NCBI GenBank assembly: GCA_002070095.1
Contig: MWCR01000001.1
Span: 124,001-188,000 of the forward strand
From: Parcubacteria group bacterium ADurb.Bin192
GTDB lineage: Bacteria > Patescibacteriota > Patescibacteriia > 2-12-FULL-60-25
DNA: 64,000 nt
Direction: 5' to 3'
Shown: one piece after another, positions 40,374 through 49,853 of the stretch
Layout of the letters: each line of letters opens with the position of its first letter
How positions within the stretch are numbered: the stretch's first letter is position 1
Program-made: the position numbers and the translations under genes
The notes under the pieces: model-generated
What the model was told of the DNA's origin: nothing
The model's database searches: none
What the model saw: the letters and a program-made list of their open reading frames with translations, nothing else

Positions 40374-40402
40374 AATATATATCAAAACCCATGATTTGGC
40401 AA
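40374..40402 (-). promoter_or_regulatory. Promoter of tRNA-His
   Basis: TTGCCA (40397-40402), 17 bp, TATATT (40374-40379) on the minus strand; start near 40367, giving a 48-base 5' leader to be removed by RNase P. Confidence 0.5.
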
Positions 40403-40507
40403 TAGTATAAATAACTCATGAAATTGAAGCTGATGTGTAAAAAAACGGCCTATATTGAAGACTTTTCAAGTCCTGCTCTCCCCCGTCGCCGTCATTGGCA
40501 GGACTCA

Positions 40508-42322
40508 CTAAGAGCGCGCCTTAATAATCAGCCTGGCCAACCTGATTTCATCATAATCATATTCCTCGCCCAAGAGCGCGCGGGCGGGTGCCAATAAAAA
40601 TCCGCCCGAATTCTTGAAGGCTTCGGCGATATTCGCGAGGCGCTGTTCGGGCACGTAGAGACCTGACCAATCAAACTTCTCACCGCCTTCCAAAGCTGTT
40701 TCCAAATGGGTAATGATTTGCGCGGTTTTCAGACCCCGAAGATCGGCTGTTTGTTTGAGAGATTTATTGGATTTAAACAAATCCAAAGTCGCCAAGACCG
40801 TAGACGTGACGGCTGTTTTAACAGCTCTGTCAGAAGTAACCGGACGCGGTGTTTTTTCCGGCAAATTCAAAGGCACACAATACTCTTTGATGATATCAAT
40901 GAAAATTTGGCCGTACCGTTCCAATTTTTCTCTGCCTACTCCAAAAATACCAGCCATACTTGATACGGTTTGCGGATAATATGCTGCCATTTGCTGTAAA
41001 CTTTTATCCGCAAAGATGACGTAAGGGGGTACGCCTTGGTCTTCGGCCAAGCGCCGGCGTGCGTCGCGCAAAATCTCAAACAGAGCTTTATCATAAACCA
41101 GAGATTGCACTTCGGGTGTCTTCACTTCGGCTTTGGGGCAGCAAATATCACAGGCTCCGCAATTTTCCCGCAGTGACGTCTCGCCGAAATACCCCAGCAA
41201 ATATCTGCGCCGGCAAGTCTTCAATTCTCCGTATTTGATAACGTCGTTTACTTGACGGCGTAAACGATCGCGCTCATCCATATCTTGGATCTGGCAGATA
41301 AAATACTCGTGTTTAAATACATCACCCTTTGAAAAAAATAACAGGCACCGGCTAGGTAAACCATCGCGTCCGGCGCGCCCGGTTTCCTGATAATAACCTT
41401 CCACTGACTTGGGTAAATCCACATGCGCCACCAATCTCACATCCGGTTTATCAATACCCATGCCAAAAGCAATAGTGGCCGTAATCACATCCACCCGGTC
41501 GCGGATAAAGGCTTCCTGCGCTCTGGATCTTTGAACTCCGGTCATACCCGCGTGATAACAGGCGGCCTTAAAACCATTCTTGTTGAGATCCAGCGCCATT
41601 TTTTCCGCCCGTTTTCGCGACAGACAATAGACGATGGCTGATTGCTTGGGGATTTTTTCCAATTCCTTAACCAAGTTCTGCAAAACCTGTTTTTTAGGCA
41701 AAACCTCATAGCTTAAATTGGGGCGATCAAAGCCGGATTTAAATACGCGGGCCCGGTTTAAATTCAATTGCCGCAGAATATCCTGTTCCACCCTTTGATT
41801 AGCCGTAGCCGTCAGTGCAATTATCTTGGCCTTGGGGCAGATGGCCCGCAAAACATGCAAATTACGATATTCCGGTCTAAAATCATGCCCCCATTCAGAA
41901 ATACAGTGAGCTTCATCAATGGCCAATAAACTAACCTCCAGAGTTCTTAAAAAACTTTGCACGCGCGGCAAGGCCAAACGTTCAGGCGCCAGATACAAAA
42001 GTTTAATCTCACCTCGGGCAACTTGGCTTTCAACCATGGCTATCTCCGAATAATCCAAACTGCTGTTAATATAGGCGGCCTTAATGCCATTGGCTGACAA
42101 GCCATCCACCTGATCTTTCATCAAAGCGATGAGCGGAGAAATCACCAAGGTAACACCCGGCAATTCCAGAGCCGGCAGTTGATAGCACAAAGACTTGCCT
42201 CCGCCCGTGGGCATGAGCACCAAAGCTTCTTGCCCGCGCATAATGTGATCAATCACTTCTTCCTGCAGAGGCAGAAACCCGTCATACCCAAAATATTTTT
42301 TTAATTTATCGAGCATAGTCAA
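40508..42322 (-). CDS. recQ: ATP-dependent DNA helicase RecQ
   Basis: A 604-residue RecQ helicase. The Q-motif region, Walker A PTGGGKSLCYQ (about 40-50), DEAHCISEWGHDFRPEYR and a second RecA domain with IAFGMGIDKPDVR and QETGRAGRD are present. The zinc-binding domain has CRRRYLLGYFGE...CGACDICC. An HRDC domain (about 425-490) and a C-terminal helix-turn-helix (about 515-600) follow. It unwinds DNA forks and recombination intermediates. The length is normal for bacterial RecQ with an HTH_40-type tail. No Shine-Dalgarno sequence. Confidence 0.95.
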   Translation of the reverse strand: MTMLDKLKKYFGYDGFLPLQEEVIDHIMRGQEALVLMPTGGGKSLCYQLPALELPGVTLVISPLIALMKDQVDGLSANGIKAAYINSSLDYSEIAMVESQVARGEIKLLYLAPERLALPRVQSFLRTLEVSLLAIDEAHCISEWGHDFRPEYRNLHVLRAICPKAKIIALTATANQRVEQDILRQLNLNRARVFKSGFDRPNLSYEVLPKKQVLQNLVKELEKIPKQSAIVYCLSRKRAEKMALDLNKNGFKAACYHAGMTGVQRSRAQEAFIRDRVDVITATIAFGMGIDKPDVRLVAHVDLPKSVEGYYQETGRAGRDGLPSRCLLFFSKGDVFKHEYFICQIQDMDERDRLRRQVNDVIKYGELKTCRRRYLLGYFGETSLRENCGACDICCPKAEVKTPEVQSLVYDKALFEILRDARRRLAEDQGVPPYVIFADKSLQQMAAYYPQTVSSMAGIFGVGREKLERYGQIFIDIIKEYCVPLNLPEKTPRPVTSDRAVKTAVTSTVLATLDLFKSNKSLKQTADLRGLKTAQIITHLETALEGGEKFDWSGLYVPEQRLANIAEAFKNSGGFLLAPARALLGEEYDYDEIRLARLIIKARS

Positions 42323-42394
42323 GACATTTTTAGTTAAACCATCTTAATACCCCGTTCCATGCCACGCATCTTATGTCAAGGGCAAGGGTTGTGC

Positions 42395-42427
42395 AAAAAA
42401 AATACGGTCCTTTTGGAACGTATTTTT
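42395..42427. terminator. Terminator between tig and recQ
   Basis: AAAATACGGTCC TTTT GGAACGTATTTT, one mismatch, T-rich on both sides; serves tig on the minus strand. Confidence 0.8.
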
Positions 42428-42445
42428 TATAAAATACAACTTAAT

Positions 42446-43816
42446 TTAGTGCTGGCAATTGGGACCGTGAACATGCCCGTGCTTGGCTTCCGATTCTTTC
42501 TCTTCTTTGGCAAAACGGTTCATGAACTCCTGATATTTTTTAATGCCTTTTTCTTTCAAGTGCTCCAAAGCCTTGCGATTACGCATAACCGTATTTACGT
42601 ATTCACGATAATCCGGCGAGCTGATGCGTTCACGTGTATTCGGATCTTCGGTCATGGAGAGCAAACGATCTATCTCATCGTCCAGTTCTTTGGGCATGAC
42701 CTCCAGCTTCTGATCTTTGACTACATGCTGTACATAAACCGATGTCTGCAGGCGTTTGATGGCTTGCGGAATCATGTCCAGTTTAATTTCATCAGCCGAC
42801 TTCTTGATGCTGGCCAAATAATCTTCCATGCGGCCGCCGCGATGCTCAATATCGTTCCTCAACTCTTCATACATGCGGCGTGTTTCTTCTTTGATCAAAA
42901 TTTCCGGCACTTCGGTGAATGAGCTGTTTTTAACCAAAGATTCCAGCAATTCTATTTCCGCGGCTTCCATGGCATGATGCTCATTTTCCGAAGACATGTT
43001 TTTACGCAACAAATCGCGCAAAGCCTGTACGCTCTCAACGCCCAAAGACTTAGCGAATTCATCATTCACTTCGGGCAGCTTGATCTCATAGACTTCTTTA
43101 ACATTCACTTCAAAATCAATGTCTTTGCCCGCGTACATTTTTTGATAATGTTCAGCCGGAAAAGGCAAGGTAAACTTTTTCTGATCACCTTTTTTCAAAC
43201 CCATCAGCTGATCCGCAAACTTGGGAATATAATGTTCTTCCTGCAGATACACACGATAACCATTGGCTGTCCCGCCTTCCAAAATCACTCCATCTTTGGT
43301 CATAACCAAATCCACCACCACCATATGATCCTTGGTAGCGGGCTCCGCGGTCACCACTTCTTCGTGCTTCATCTTGCGCAAATCTTGAACCGCCTTTTCA
43401 ACGTCCTCATCTTTAACCTCTTTAATTTTGAGTTCAACAAAAGGCTCTTTGATTTCTTCAACTTTGGTGATAACGGGCATGACGGCCACGGTGCAGGTAA
43501 ATTTAAGCTCCTGACCGGGCGTCAGCTGATCCACGGATATTTCAGGCGAGCCGACTGTTTGCAGTTGCTTGTCCAAAACCGTCTTTACAAACCATGCTCT
43601 AACTACGGCTTCCAAAGCATGCTCCCAAATAACCATTTCGCCCACCGCATTTTTAACTTCGGCGTAAGGGGCTTTACCCGGGCGAAAACCCGGGATGGTT
43701 TTTTCGGTGCTGATTTCCTGAACAACTTTATCAATATAAGGCTGTGCCTCTTCGGGCGTGACCGTGAATTTTAACTCCACTTTCGAGCCCGGCAAATGGG
43801 TGATAATCGGTTCCAT
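42446..43816 (-). CDS. tig: Trigger factor
   Basis: A 456-residue ribosome-associated chaperone and peptidyl-prolyl isomerase. The ribosome-docking signature GFRPGKAP is at about 43-50; the FKBP-like domain is about 155-240 (KKGDQKKFTLPFPAEHYQK), and the helical C-domain follows to about 430. The end is His-rich (HGHVHGPNCQH), as in some trigger factors that bind metal. It receives nascent chains at the exit tunnel. Single gene with a terminator downstream. Confidence 0.95.
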   Translation of the reverse strand: MEPIITHLPGSKVELKFTVTPEEAQPYIDKVVQEISTEKTIPGFRPGKAPYAEVKNAVGEMVIWEHALEAVVRAWFVKTVLDKQLQTVGSPEISVDQLTPGQELKFTCTVAVMPVITKVEEIKEPFVELKIKEVKDEDVEKAVQDLRKMKHEEVVTAEPATKDHMVVVDLVMTKDGVILEGGTANGYRVYLQEEHYIPKFADQLMGLKKGDQKKFTLPFPAEHYQKMYAGKDIDFEVNVKEVYEIKLPEVNDEFAKSLGVESVQALRDLLRKNMSSENEHHAMEAAEIELLESLVKNSSFTEVPEILIKEETRRMYEELRNDIEHRGGRMEDYLASIKKSADEIKLDMIPQAIKRLQTSVYVQHVVKDQKLEVMPKELDDEIDRLLSMTEDPNTRERISSPDYREYVNTVMRNRKALEHLKEKGIKKYQEFMNRFAKEEKESEAKHGHVHGPNCQH

Positions 43817-44255
43817 ATAAGTCCGCCCAGTTTAACCAAAATAAGCCCGGGTGTCAATCATGTCTCATGTAGCATGTAGCACGAAACATGTAACAAAAAA
43901 TACGCGTTAACATCAGCCTGCTCATACCACACATATAGCTCCGTTTATTCCCGTTTCCCCACTTACGCTTCACCAACAAGGCTCCGGTGAACACAGTACG
44001 GGAATGACGGTTGGTTTTTCGTCATCGCGAACGCGGGGATCCAGTTCATAAACTCACCCTATCCTCTCTTAAGCCTGCCCTGAGCGTAGTCGAAGGGATT
44101 AAGAGAAGGTAAAGCCATCGGAAGAGACTGGCTTATTAACTAAAAACCCCCTTGCTACGCCCTCCGTAGCTTTAGCGAAGGGGGGTTAAAGGGGGAATCA
44201 AAGGGGGATTAAGCCCTGACGTAGGGCGTTATGTACGCTAAGTACGCTATTGCTC
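43817..44255. other. Repeat-rich intergenic stretch, no gene
   Basis: Contains an ACATGTAGC-family run (43863-43892), a CATTCCCG/CGGGAATG-type inverted motif (about 43945-44010), the 25-bp unit shared with 19551 (44073-44097) flanked by CCTCTCTTAA and TTAAGAGA as inverted arms, a terminator-like AACCCCCTT...AAGGGGGGTT hairpin (about 44145-44187), and ACGTACATAACGT-type motifs at 44216-44250. Confidence 0.6.
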
Positions 44256-45581
44256 TTATCTGATATAAAGCAAAGGATTGACCCGCTTGCCGTTAACGTA
44301 AACTTCAAAGTGAATATGCGGACCCGTGGAACGGCCGGTGGAGCCCATCATGGCAATCACCTGCCCTCGCTTAACCTGGTCGCCCGCGCTGACAAACAGT
44401 TTGGAAGCATGCGCGTAGCGCGTCTTCATGCCATTGGGATGTTCAATCAAAACCTGATAACCGTAACCGCCGGAGTTCCAACCGGATATGGCCACCACTC
44501 CATCATCAGCCGCATACAAAGGATTGGTATGATCGCCGGCAATATCCAAACCCGTATGTCTCCAGCCGTAATACTGTGTGATGATCCTGGCTGACGTAGG
44601 CCACAGCAGACGTGTCTTAGGGGCTTCGGGTTTTTCCACGGCATCATTTGGTTTTTGAACAGGATTTTCTCCGGGAGCCACTTCTCTGGTTGTTCCCGGT
44701 TCTTTCAAGACATAGTTGGTCGAGGCCACGGTGCGCACAGGCACAACCGCCGGAGGTTCTCCGCCGGGGATAATCAACTCCATACCCACTGTTACTTTTT
44801 CGTCGGAAAGATTGTTCTGCTTGATGATTTCCTCCACATTGCCGCCGTATTTCTTGGCAATACCGGAGAGAGTCTCTCCCTTGCCAACCTTGGCTAAAAC
44901 ACCGGAAACCGGCAAAATTTTCAAATTATCTCCGGGTCTGATGTATTGTCTTTCGGTTAAATTATTGGCCCATAATACAGTACCTACATTAACGCTATGA
45001 TCTCGCGCGATGGTTCCCAGCGTGTCTCCGGCTTTAACCGTATAGTTCTCGACTTCCGTACGCTTGGGTTTGACGGGCGATGATTCTTCGGCCCGATGAT
45101 CCAGAGGCGCTAAAACCAAGGTTCCCGGAATTTGACCGGATACTCCATCCATCTCCTCTTCATCCATGGCATGATAATTAAAATCAATATAAGGAACAGC
45201 CTCTATGGTTCCCGGACCAAAACGATTGGCCGAAGCAGGTTTAACACTTTCAACCAATTTTTGTTCGGTCACTATTTCAACCGTTCCTTCGGTCATCAAA
45301 GAATACAAAATACTGCGCTTGCCGATATCTTGAGCCAAGACTTGTTTGGTCTGCACATTGAACCAAATAGCAACCAAGGAAGCCGTGACCACAGCCGCGT
45401 GAAATAAATATCTATTGGTTACGAAAAATAGGATAAAACCTCTGGCCGGTAAAGCTAAGCGCTGTAATCTTAATTTGGAAAGCACGATTAGCTTGTATAA
45501 CGGCAGAAAAACAAAACGCAAGAAAAAACGAGCCGCGGGTTTCAGAATAGATCCTAAAACCACTACAAAAAAATACTCCAA
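44256..45581 (-). CDS. LysM and M23-peptidase cell-wall protein
   Basis: A 441-residue protein with one membrane helix (about 48-75), two LysM domains (about 175-220 and 225-270; YTVKAGDTLGTIARDHSV and VGKGETLSGIAKKYGG), and a C-terminal M23 metallopeptidase (about 325-441). The zinc ligands are in HTGLDIAG and HIHFEV, with the catalytic His in RYAHASKL. It should bind and trim peptidoglycan at the cell surface. The first 45 residues are basic and amphipathic. Long AT-rich gap upstream. Confidence 0.92.
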   Translation of the reverse strand: MEYFFVVVLGSILKPAARFFLRFVFLPLYKLIVLSKLRLQRLALPARGFILFFVTNRYLFHAAVVTASLVAIWFNVQTKQVLAQDIGKRSILYSLMTEGTVEIVTEQKLVESVKPASANRFGPGTIEAVPYIDFNYHAMDEEEMDGVSGQIPGTLVLAPLDHRAEESSPVKPKRTEVENYTVKAGDTLGTIARDHSVNVGTVLWANNLTERQYIRPGDNLKILPVSGVLAKVGKGETLSGIAKKYGGNVEEIIKQNNLSDEKVTVGMELIIPGGEPPAVVPVRTVASTNYVLKEPGTTREVAPGENPVQKPNDAVEKPEAPKTRLLWPTSARIITQYYGWRHTGLDIAGDHTNPLYAADDGVVAISGWNSGGYGYQVLIEHPNGMKTRYAHASKLFVSAGDQVKRGQVIAMMGSTGRSTGPHIHFEVYVNGKRVNPLLYIR

Positions 45582-45877
45582 AGCCTTTTTTAAGGCTCTT
45601 ATGGCTCTAAATATCTTGATGCCTACCAGTGTCCAAAAAGGTGATGGTTGACGGTTTTGTTGTATATCGCCCCCGTATAAAGAAAGGTAAATTCCAGCCT
45701 ATCTGCCAATTATTCCGCTTAATTTGGCCAAAAAATGCCCCTCATTAAGTATTAAATTTACTGATCGACTTTATTTAATGGTGACATCAACGCTAACAAA
45801 GGTTAAAGAGCGTGTCAATCAAGTTATACCCACTTATGTCAGACAACTGACATGATTTAATATTTATTCGCTTAACA
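45582..45877. other. AT-rich intergenic stretch, no gene
   Basis: No ORF of interest. It contains a perfect operator-like palindrome ATGTCAG ACAA CTGACAT at 45836-45853 and otherwise looks like a promoter region for the M23 gene. Confidence 0.5.
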
Positions 45878-46402
45878 AAGCTGAAAAAAGAACGCGCAAA
45901 ACCGATTGAATCAGGCGGCTACGGGCACCACCACGGGTTCCGCCTTACTTTCTTGGACTGTTTTGTCTTTTTGTTTAGGATGCTCGATCGTATAGATCAG
46001 AGAAGACAACATCTTCTGAATAATGGTGTTAGTCTCTCTTAATTTTTGTATTTCTTGATCTTGCTTGGGGTACAATTCCTGTAGCAAGAGAAGATAGGTC
46101 TCGCATTCCGCGGAATTGCCGTTGGCATAGTTCAAGTGGCGGACAAATTCGGTTTTATTGCGCTTGCGTTGACCTTCCGCGATTTGAGCCGGCATGGCCA
46201 CGGCCGCCCGGCACAAATGAGAGGCTACACCGTAGCGGTCTTCGGCCGGCACATTTTTTACCAAGGCGTAAACACATTTAGCAAAGTCAAAACTTTGTTG
46301 CCAAACCACCATGTCCCTGAATGATTGAAACGACATATATATTATTGATAATTATTAGATACGAACATTAATTAATTGTTTTGCGCGTTCTTTTTTCAGC
46401 TT
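45878..46402. mobile_element. IVS-type element: four-helix-bundle gene inside perfect 25-bp inverted repeats
   Basis: The ends AAGCTGAAAAAAGAACGCGC (first 20 of 25 bases, 45878-45902) and the exact complement at 46378-46402 enclose one gene of the 23S rRNA-intervening-sequence protein family. In rRNA genes such elements fold into a stem and are cut out by RNase III. Here the element lies between two protein genes. Confidence 0.75.
45911..46336 (-). CDS. Four-helix-bundle protein (23S rRNA-intervening-sequence family)
   Basis: A 141-residue protein: FRDMVVWQQSFDFAKCVYAL (about 6-25), RYGVASHLCRAAVAMPAQIAEG (split; about 34-55) and AECETYLLLLQELY mark the S23/four-helix-bundle family. These proteins form pentamers and are encoded by intervening sequences in 23S rRNA or as free-standing genes; their molecular function is not settled. 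The gene fills an element with perfect inverted ends. A short Lys/Val/Pro-rich tail is added. Confidence 0.92.
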   Translation of the reverse strand: MSFQSFRDMVVWQQSFDFAKCVYALVKNVPAEDRYGVASHLCRAAVAMPAQIAEGQRKRNKTEFVRHLNYANGNSAECETYLLLLQELYPKQDQEIQKLRETNTIIQKMLSSLIYTIEHPKQKDKTVQESKAEPVVVPVAA

Positions 46403-46417
46403 CAAGCTTTTAATGAT

Positions 46418-47926
46418 CTATATTTGTTGGCGGTACTGCAAAGCTTCGGCGATATAAACTTCCCGAATGGTTTGATCAGCAGCCAAATCGGCTATGGTTT
46501 GAGCCACTCTCAATAAACGAAAATATGCTCTGGCCGATAAACCATATCTATCAGCCGCCTGACGCAATAGATTCTTGGCCTCTGGCGATAAAACCAAAAA
46601 TTTTCTGATGTGATCGCTCCTTAGCTCGGCATTGCACCCCACACCCAAGTCGGCGGATCTGACCGTTTGCAAATCTCTGGCCGCCTGCACTCTTTGCCTG
46701 ACAACCGAAGTGGATTCTCCTTGCTCGATTTTTATGAGTTCCGTGGTCGGCACGCGCGGAACACTGACTTTCAAATCTATTCTGTCCAAAATCGGACCGC
46801 TCAAACGCTTGGTATATTTTTGAATTTGAGCCGAAGTGCAAATGCAGTGGCGCTCCGGATCCGAAGCATAGCCGCAAGGACAAGGGTTCATGGCCGCCAG
46901 CAAAGTAAACCCGGCCGGAAAAACCACCGTGCCTTGAGCGCGCGAGACTGAAACATAACCATCTTCCAAGGGTTGTCTTAAATTTTCCAAAACGGTCCGG
47001 GAAAACTCAGGGAACTCGTCTAAAAACAAAACTCCGCGATGAGCCAAAGATATCTCTCCGGGCTTGGGCACGGTTCCTCCGCCCACCAAAGCCGCGCCGC
47101 TGGCCGTATGATGAGGACATCTGAAAGGACGCGTAAAACAAAAACCATCGCGCGGCAAAACACCGGCAATGGAATGAATGCGCGTTACTTCAAGCGCCTC
47201 ATTGGGCGTCAGGCAAGGCAGAATGCCCGGAAAAGCCCGGGCCAGCATGGTCTTACCCGATCCCGGAGGACCAAACAGCAACACGTTATGCCCGCCCGCG
47301 GCCGCGATTTCCAAAGCGCGTTTGGCATGCGCCTGACCTTTGATTTCGCTAAAATCCAAAACCTTGGCGTTCTGCACCACGGATTCCAACTTAACACCGG
47401 TCCATGGCGACATAGCCGCCCGCCCTGACAGATGCTTGACCACTTGGTCGATATTCTCGGCGGCCAAAACCCTGACTCCGCTCACCAAGGCCGCTTCATT
47501 GGCATTGACCTTGGGTACGATCACGGTCCGATTACGGCTGCTTTGGGCTGACATGGCTACCGAGAGCGCTCCTTGCACGGCTCTGACCGTGCCATCCAAA
47601 GCCAACTCTCCCACCATCAGAGGCCAGCCCTGATCCGGTTCCAGCAAATAATTCATGGCAGACAATATGGCGATGGCAATCGGCAAATCATAACCCGAAC
47701 CGCCTTTGCGTAAATCAGCCGGCGCCAAATTAATGGTTATCTTGGTATAAGGGAAGGGCAGATCAGAATGCTTCATGGCCGACCTGACCCTTTCGCGAGC
47801 TTCTTGCACCGCGGCATCGGGCAGGCCCACCACGATAAAGGCGGGTAAACCATTAGATATATCCGCTTCCACGGACACGGCCTTGGCTTCTATGCCCATG
47901 AGCGCGGCAGTAGGTATGGGATGCAT
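46418..47926 (-). CDS. comM: ComM/YifB Mg-chelatase-like AAA+ ATPase
   Basis: 502 residues from MHPIPTAALMG, the usual family start, with a weak AAAGGT upstream. An Lon-like N-domain (about 1-165; VVGLPDAAVQEARERVRSA) precedes the AAA+ core with Walker A GPPGSGKTMLARAFPG, Walker B GVLFLDEFPEF and the zinc-like CPCGYASDPERHCIC. The C-terminal Mg-chelatase domain ends with RLLRVAQTIADL. In naturally competent bacteria ComM is a branch-migration helicase for incoming DNA, consistent with the type IV pilus genes here. Confidence 0.93.
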   Translation of the reverse strand: MHPIPTAALMGIEAKAVSVEADISNGLPAFIVVGLPDAAVQEARERVRSAMKHSDLPFPYTKITINLAPADLRKGGSGYDLPIAIAILSAMNYLLEPDQGWPLMVGELALDGTVRAVQGALSVAMSAQSSRNRTVIVPKVNANEAALVSGVRVLAAENIDQVVKHLSGRAAMSPWTGVKLESVVQNAKVLDFSEIKGQAHAKRALEIAAAGGHNVLLFGPPGSGKTMLARAFPGILPCLTPNEALEVTRIHSIAGVLPRDGFCFTRPFRCPHHTASGAALVGGGTVPKPGEISLAHRGVLFLDEFPEFSRTVLENLRQPLEDGYVSVSRAQGTVVFPAGFTLLAAMNPCPCGYASDPERHCICTSAQIQKYTKRLSGPILDRIDLKVSVPRVPTTELIKIEQGESTSVVRQRVQAARDLQTVRSADLGVGCNAELRSDHIRKFLVLSPEAKNLLRQAADRYGLSARAYFRLLRVAQTIADLAADQTIREVYIAEALQYRQQI

Positions 47927-48064
47927 AATTTCGACCTTTATGAGGCTTAATATGACCTCAATATACCCCTGCCATATTTTTATTCGGACACGCAAACAAG
48001 CTGACAAAAAAATAAAAGTCTCGGATTTTCCGAGTTAATTCAAATCAATATTTGTTACCGATCT

Positions 48065-48616
48065 TCAACAATCCCCAGTCTGTTTTGTATTTTCAGCGGG
48101 AGCACCGCCTTTCATCTGACTGTAAACATATATAATGATGCCGGCCGTAATCATGATGTCGGCCAAATTGATAACCGAAGTATTGAACAGCAAAATCCAA
48201 TCGTAAACATAGCCGTGTACCAAGCGGTCGGTCAGATTGCCCAAAGCACCGGCCAAGATAAGCGACAACCCCGCCATGCCGGCCTTATCTTTTTGCCGAC
48301 GAGCGGCGACCAAGGCTTTAACCACCAACACCAAGGCTGCCAGCGTTAAAAGAACGATAAGATATCTGGGCAAAGGAAAATTACCAATCAGACCGTAATT
48401 TTGATGATCTGTCAGACTCAAAAAACCGGGCACCAATACCTGATCTGCGGGCGACCGGCTAAAAAAATATTTGCTAGCCAAATCAAGGGTCCAGCCCAAC
48501 AGCGCCAGCCACATAAACCGGCCGCCGGACGTCGTGTTTTTTACCAATCCGAAATCATCTTCGGATACTGTGCCGTGTTCAAATATTTTTGGAGCAGACC
48601 CAAAATCATTTGTCAT
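48065..48616 (-). CDS. lspA: Lipoprotein signal peptidase LspA
   Basis: 183 residues from MTNDFGSA; an in-frame TTG at 48661 would require translation through the upstream terminator hairpin. Four membrane helices surround the aspartyl-protease motifs GNLTDRLVHGYVYDW (about 126-140) and NLADIMITAG (about 152-161), with the two catalytic Asp. It cleaves lipoprotein signal peptides such as that of the lipoprotein at 9985. The N-terminal cytoplasmic part of about 35 residues is longer than usual. There is no Shine-Dalgarno sequence; the ATG abuts the T run. Confidence 0.93.
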   Translation of the reverse strand: MTNDFGSAPKIFEHGTVSEDDFGLVKNTTSGGRFMWLALLGWTLDLASKYFFSRSPADQVLVPGFLSLTDHQNYGLIGNFPLPRYLIVLLTLAALVLVVKALVAARRQKDKAGMAGLSLILAGALGNLTDRLVHGYVYDWILLFNTSVINLADIMITAGIIIYVYSQMKGGAPAENTKQTGDC

Positions 48617-48648
48617 AAAAAATACATCCCCTATCTTAGAGGATGTAT
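48617..48648 (-). terminator. Terminator between the DksA/TraR gene and lspA
   Basis: ATACATCCTCTA AGA TAGGGGATGTAT followed by TTTTT; the T run touches the lspA start codon. Confidence 0.75.
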
Positions 48649-48666
48649 GGTAAAAAGCCAAATAAA

Positions 48667-49032
48667 TTACATTTCTTGAGTTAATGTTTTTTTGCAGGGA
48701 ATACAGCTGGAAGAAGCGGGCCGGGCTTCCAATCTTTTTTCATCAATTTCTTTGCCGCAATACTTGCAAATCCCATAGGTACCCTTGTCCATGGATTCCA
48801 GGGCCTTATTCACGTCTTTCAATTCTGATTCCAAGCGGGCTTCCACGGAAATCATGTCTGCGTATTCGGTAATTTCGGCCGCGTTGTCTTCGTCCGAATT
48901 ACTGCCCGATTCCGGGTATTCGGCATCCGGTCTGTTTGGATCTTTGGAACCCAATTCATCCAGCTCTTGCTGAATTCTCTGTTTTTCTTGAATGAGCAGT
49001 TCTTTAAAATGCTCTTGCTTGATCGTATCCAT
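48667..49032 (-). CDS. DksA/TraR-family zinc-finger regulator
   Basis: A 121-residue protein: coiled-coil N-terminus (about 1-35, EEL-rich), an acidic turn (PESGSNSDEDNAAEITEYAD) and a C4 zinc finger CKYCGKEID...CIPC (about 92-114). DksA/TraR proteins bind the RNA polymerase secondary channel; the acidic tip here has several Asp/Glu as needed. Typical of many CPR genomes. No Shine-Dalgarno sequence. Confidence 0.9.
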   Translation of the reverse strand: MDTIKQEHFKELLIQEKQRIQQELDELGSKDPNRPDAEYPESGSNSDEDNAAEITEYADMISVEARLESELKDVNKALESMDKGTYGICKYCGKEIDEKRLEARPASSSCIPCKKTLTQEM

Positions 49033-49085
49033 AGTAATTGATTAGGCTTAGTATATCCCGAATAGTCTACATAATAATAGATAAA

Positions 49086-49793
49086 CTAGCAAGAATCGGG
49101 CATAACGGCCACATAGGCTCCCAAGATGGCCGCGGTTTCAGCTCTTAAGACCAAAGGAGATAGGCTTTTAAAGACCAACCCCTTACCCTTGGCCTCAGCC
49201 ACCTCTTTCTCGGACCAGCCGCCCTCGGGCCCGATAAAAATCCCGGTCGTTTGAGACTTGTACCGGTTCTTAGCATCCGACAAATAACCTGTGTGAAAAA
49301 AATAATTCACCTCATGGCCGGCGGCGTGAGCCAAAGCCGTTGACCAGTCCATAACAGGATGAATAACCGGCAAGCTGACGCGGCCCGACTGTTCCGAGGC
49401 TTCTTTGGCGATTATCCTAAGCCGGTCAAGATTGACGGCCTGCTTAACCGTGCGCTCGGTTATCAAAGGAATAATATTCTTAATGCCAATTTCCGTGGTT
49501 TTTTGCACCACCAAAGCAAAATTTTCTTTTTTTAAAACAGCACAGTATAAATATGTGTCGCCCTTTGGTTCCCGTTGCGGTTGGCGCGGGCTGTCTAAAC
49601 TGACTTCAACCTTCTCCGTGCTTAGATAATCAATAACCCCTTCGGCTTCGAAACCCTCTTGATTAAACAAAACCAGGCCCTGCCCCGGCTTAAAACGCAA
49701 GACCTTATTTATCTGATGACACAAATCCGGATCTTGAATAAGCAACTTACCCGGCTTCAGTTCATTTAAAACGCAAAAACGATGTTGTTTCAT
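49086..49793 (-). CDS. rsmE: 16S rRNA (uracil-1498-N3)-methyltransferase RsmE
   Basis: A 235-residue SPOUT methyltransferase. The N-terminal PUA-like part (about 1-70; HQINKVLRFKPGQGL) is followed by the knotted domain with TEIGIKNIIPLITERT, the SAM loop FIGPEGGWSEKE (about 187-198) and SLSPLVLRAETAAI. It methylates U1498 of 16S rRNA. The length is normal. Confidence 0.94.
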   Translation of the reverse strand: MKQHRFCVLNELKPGKLLIQDPDLCHQINKVLRFKPGQGLVLFNQEGFEAEGVIDYLSTEKVEVSLDSPRQPQREPKGDTYLYCAVLKKENFALVVQKTTEIGIKNIIPLITERTVKQAVNLDRLRIIAKEASEQSGRVSLPVIHPVMDWSTALAHAAGHEVNYFFHTGYLSDAKNRYKSQTTGIFIGPEGGWSEKEVAEAKGKGLVFKSLSPLVLRAETAAILGAYVAVMPDSC

Positions 49794-49853
49794 AAAAATA
49801 TATTGACCTAAAAGACAACAGCCTTCAAGTATAAAAACGAGTACAAATTCAAA

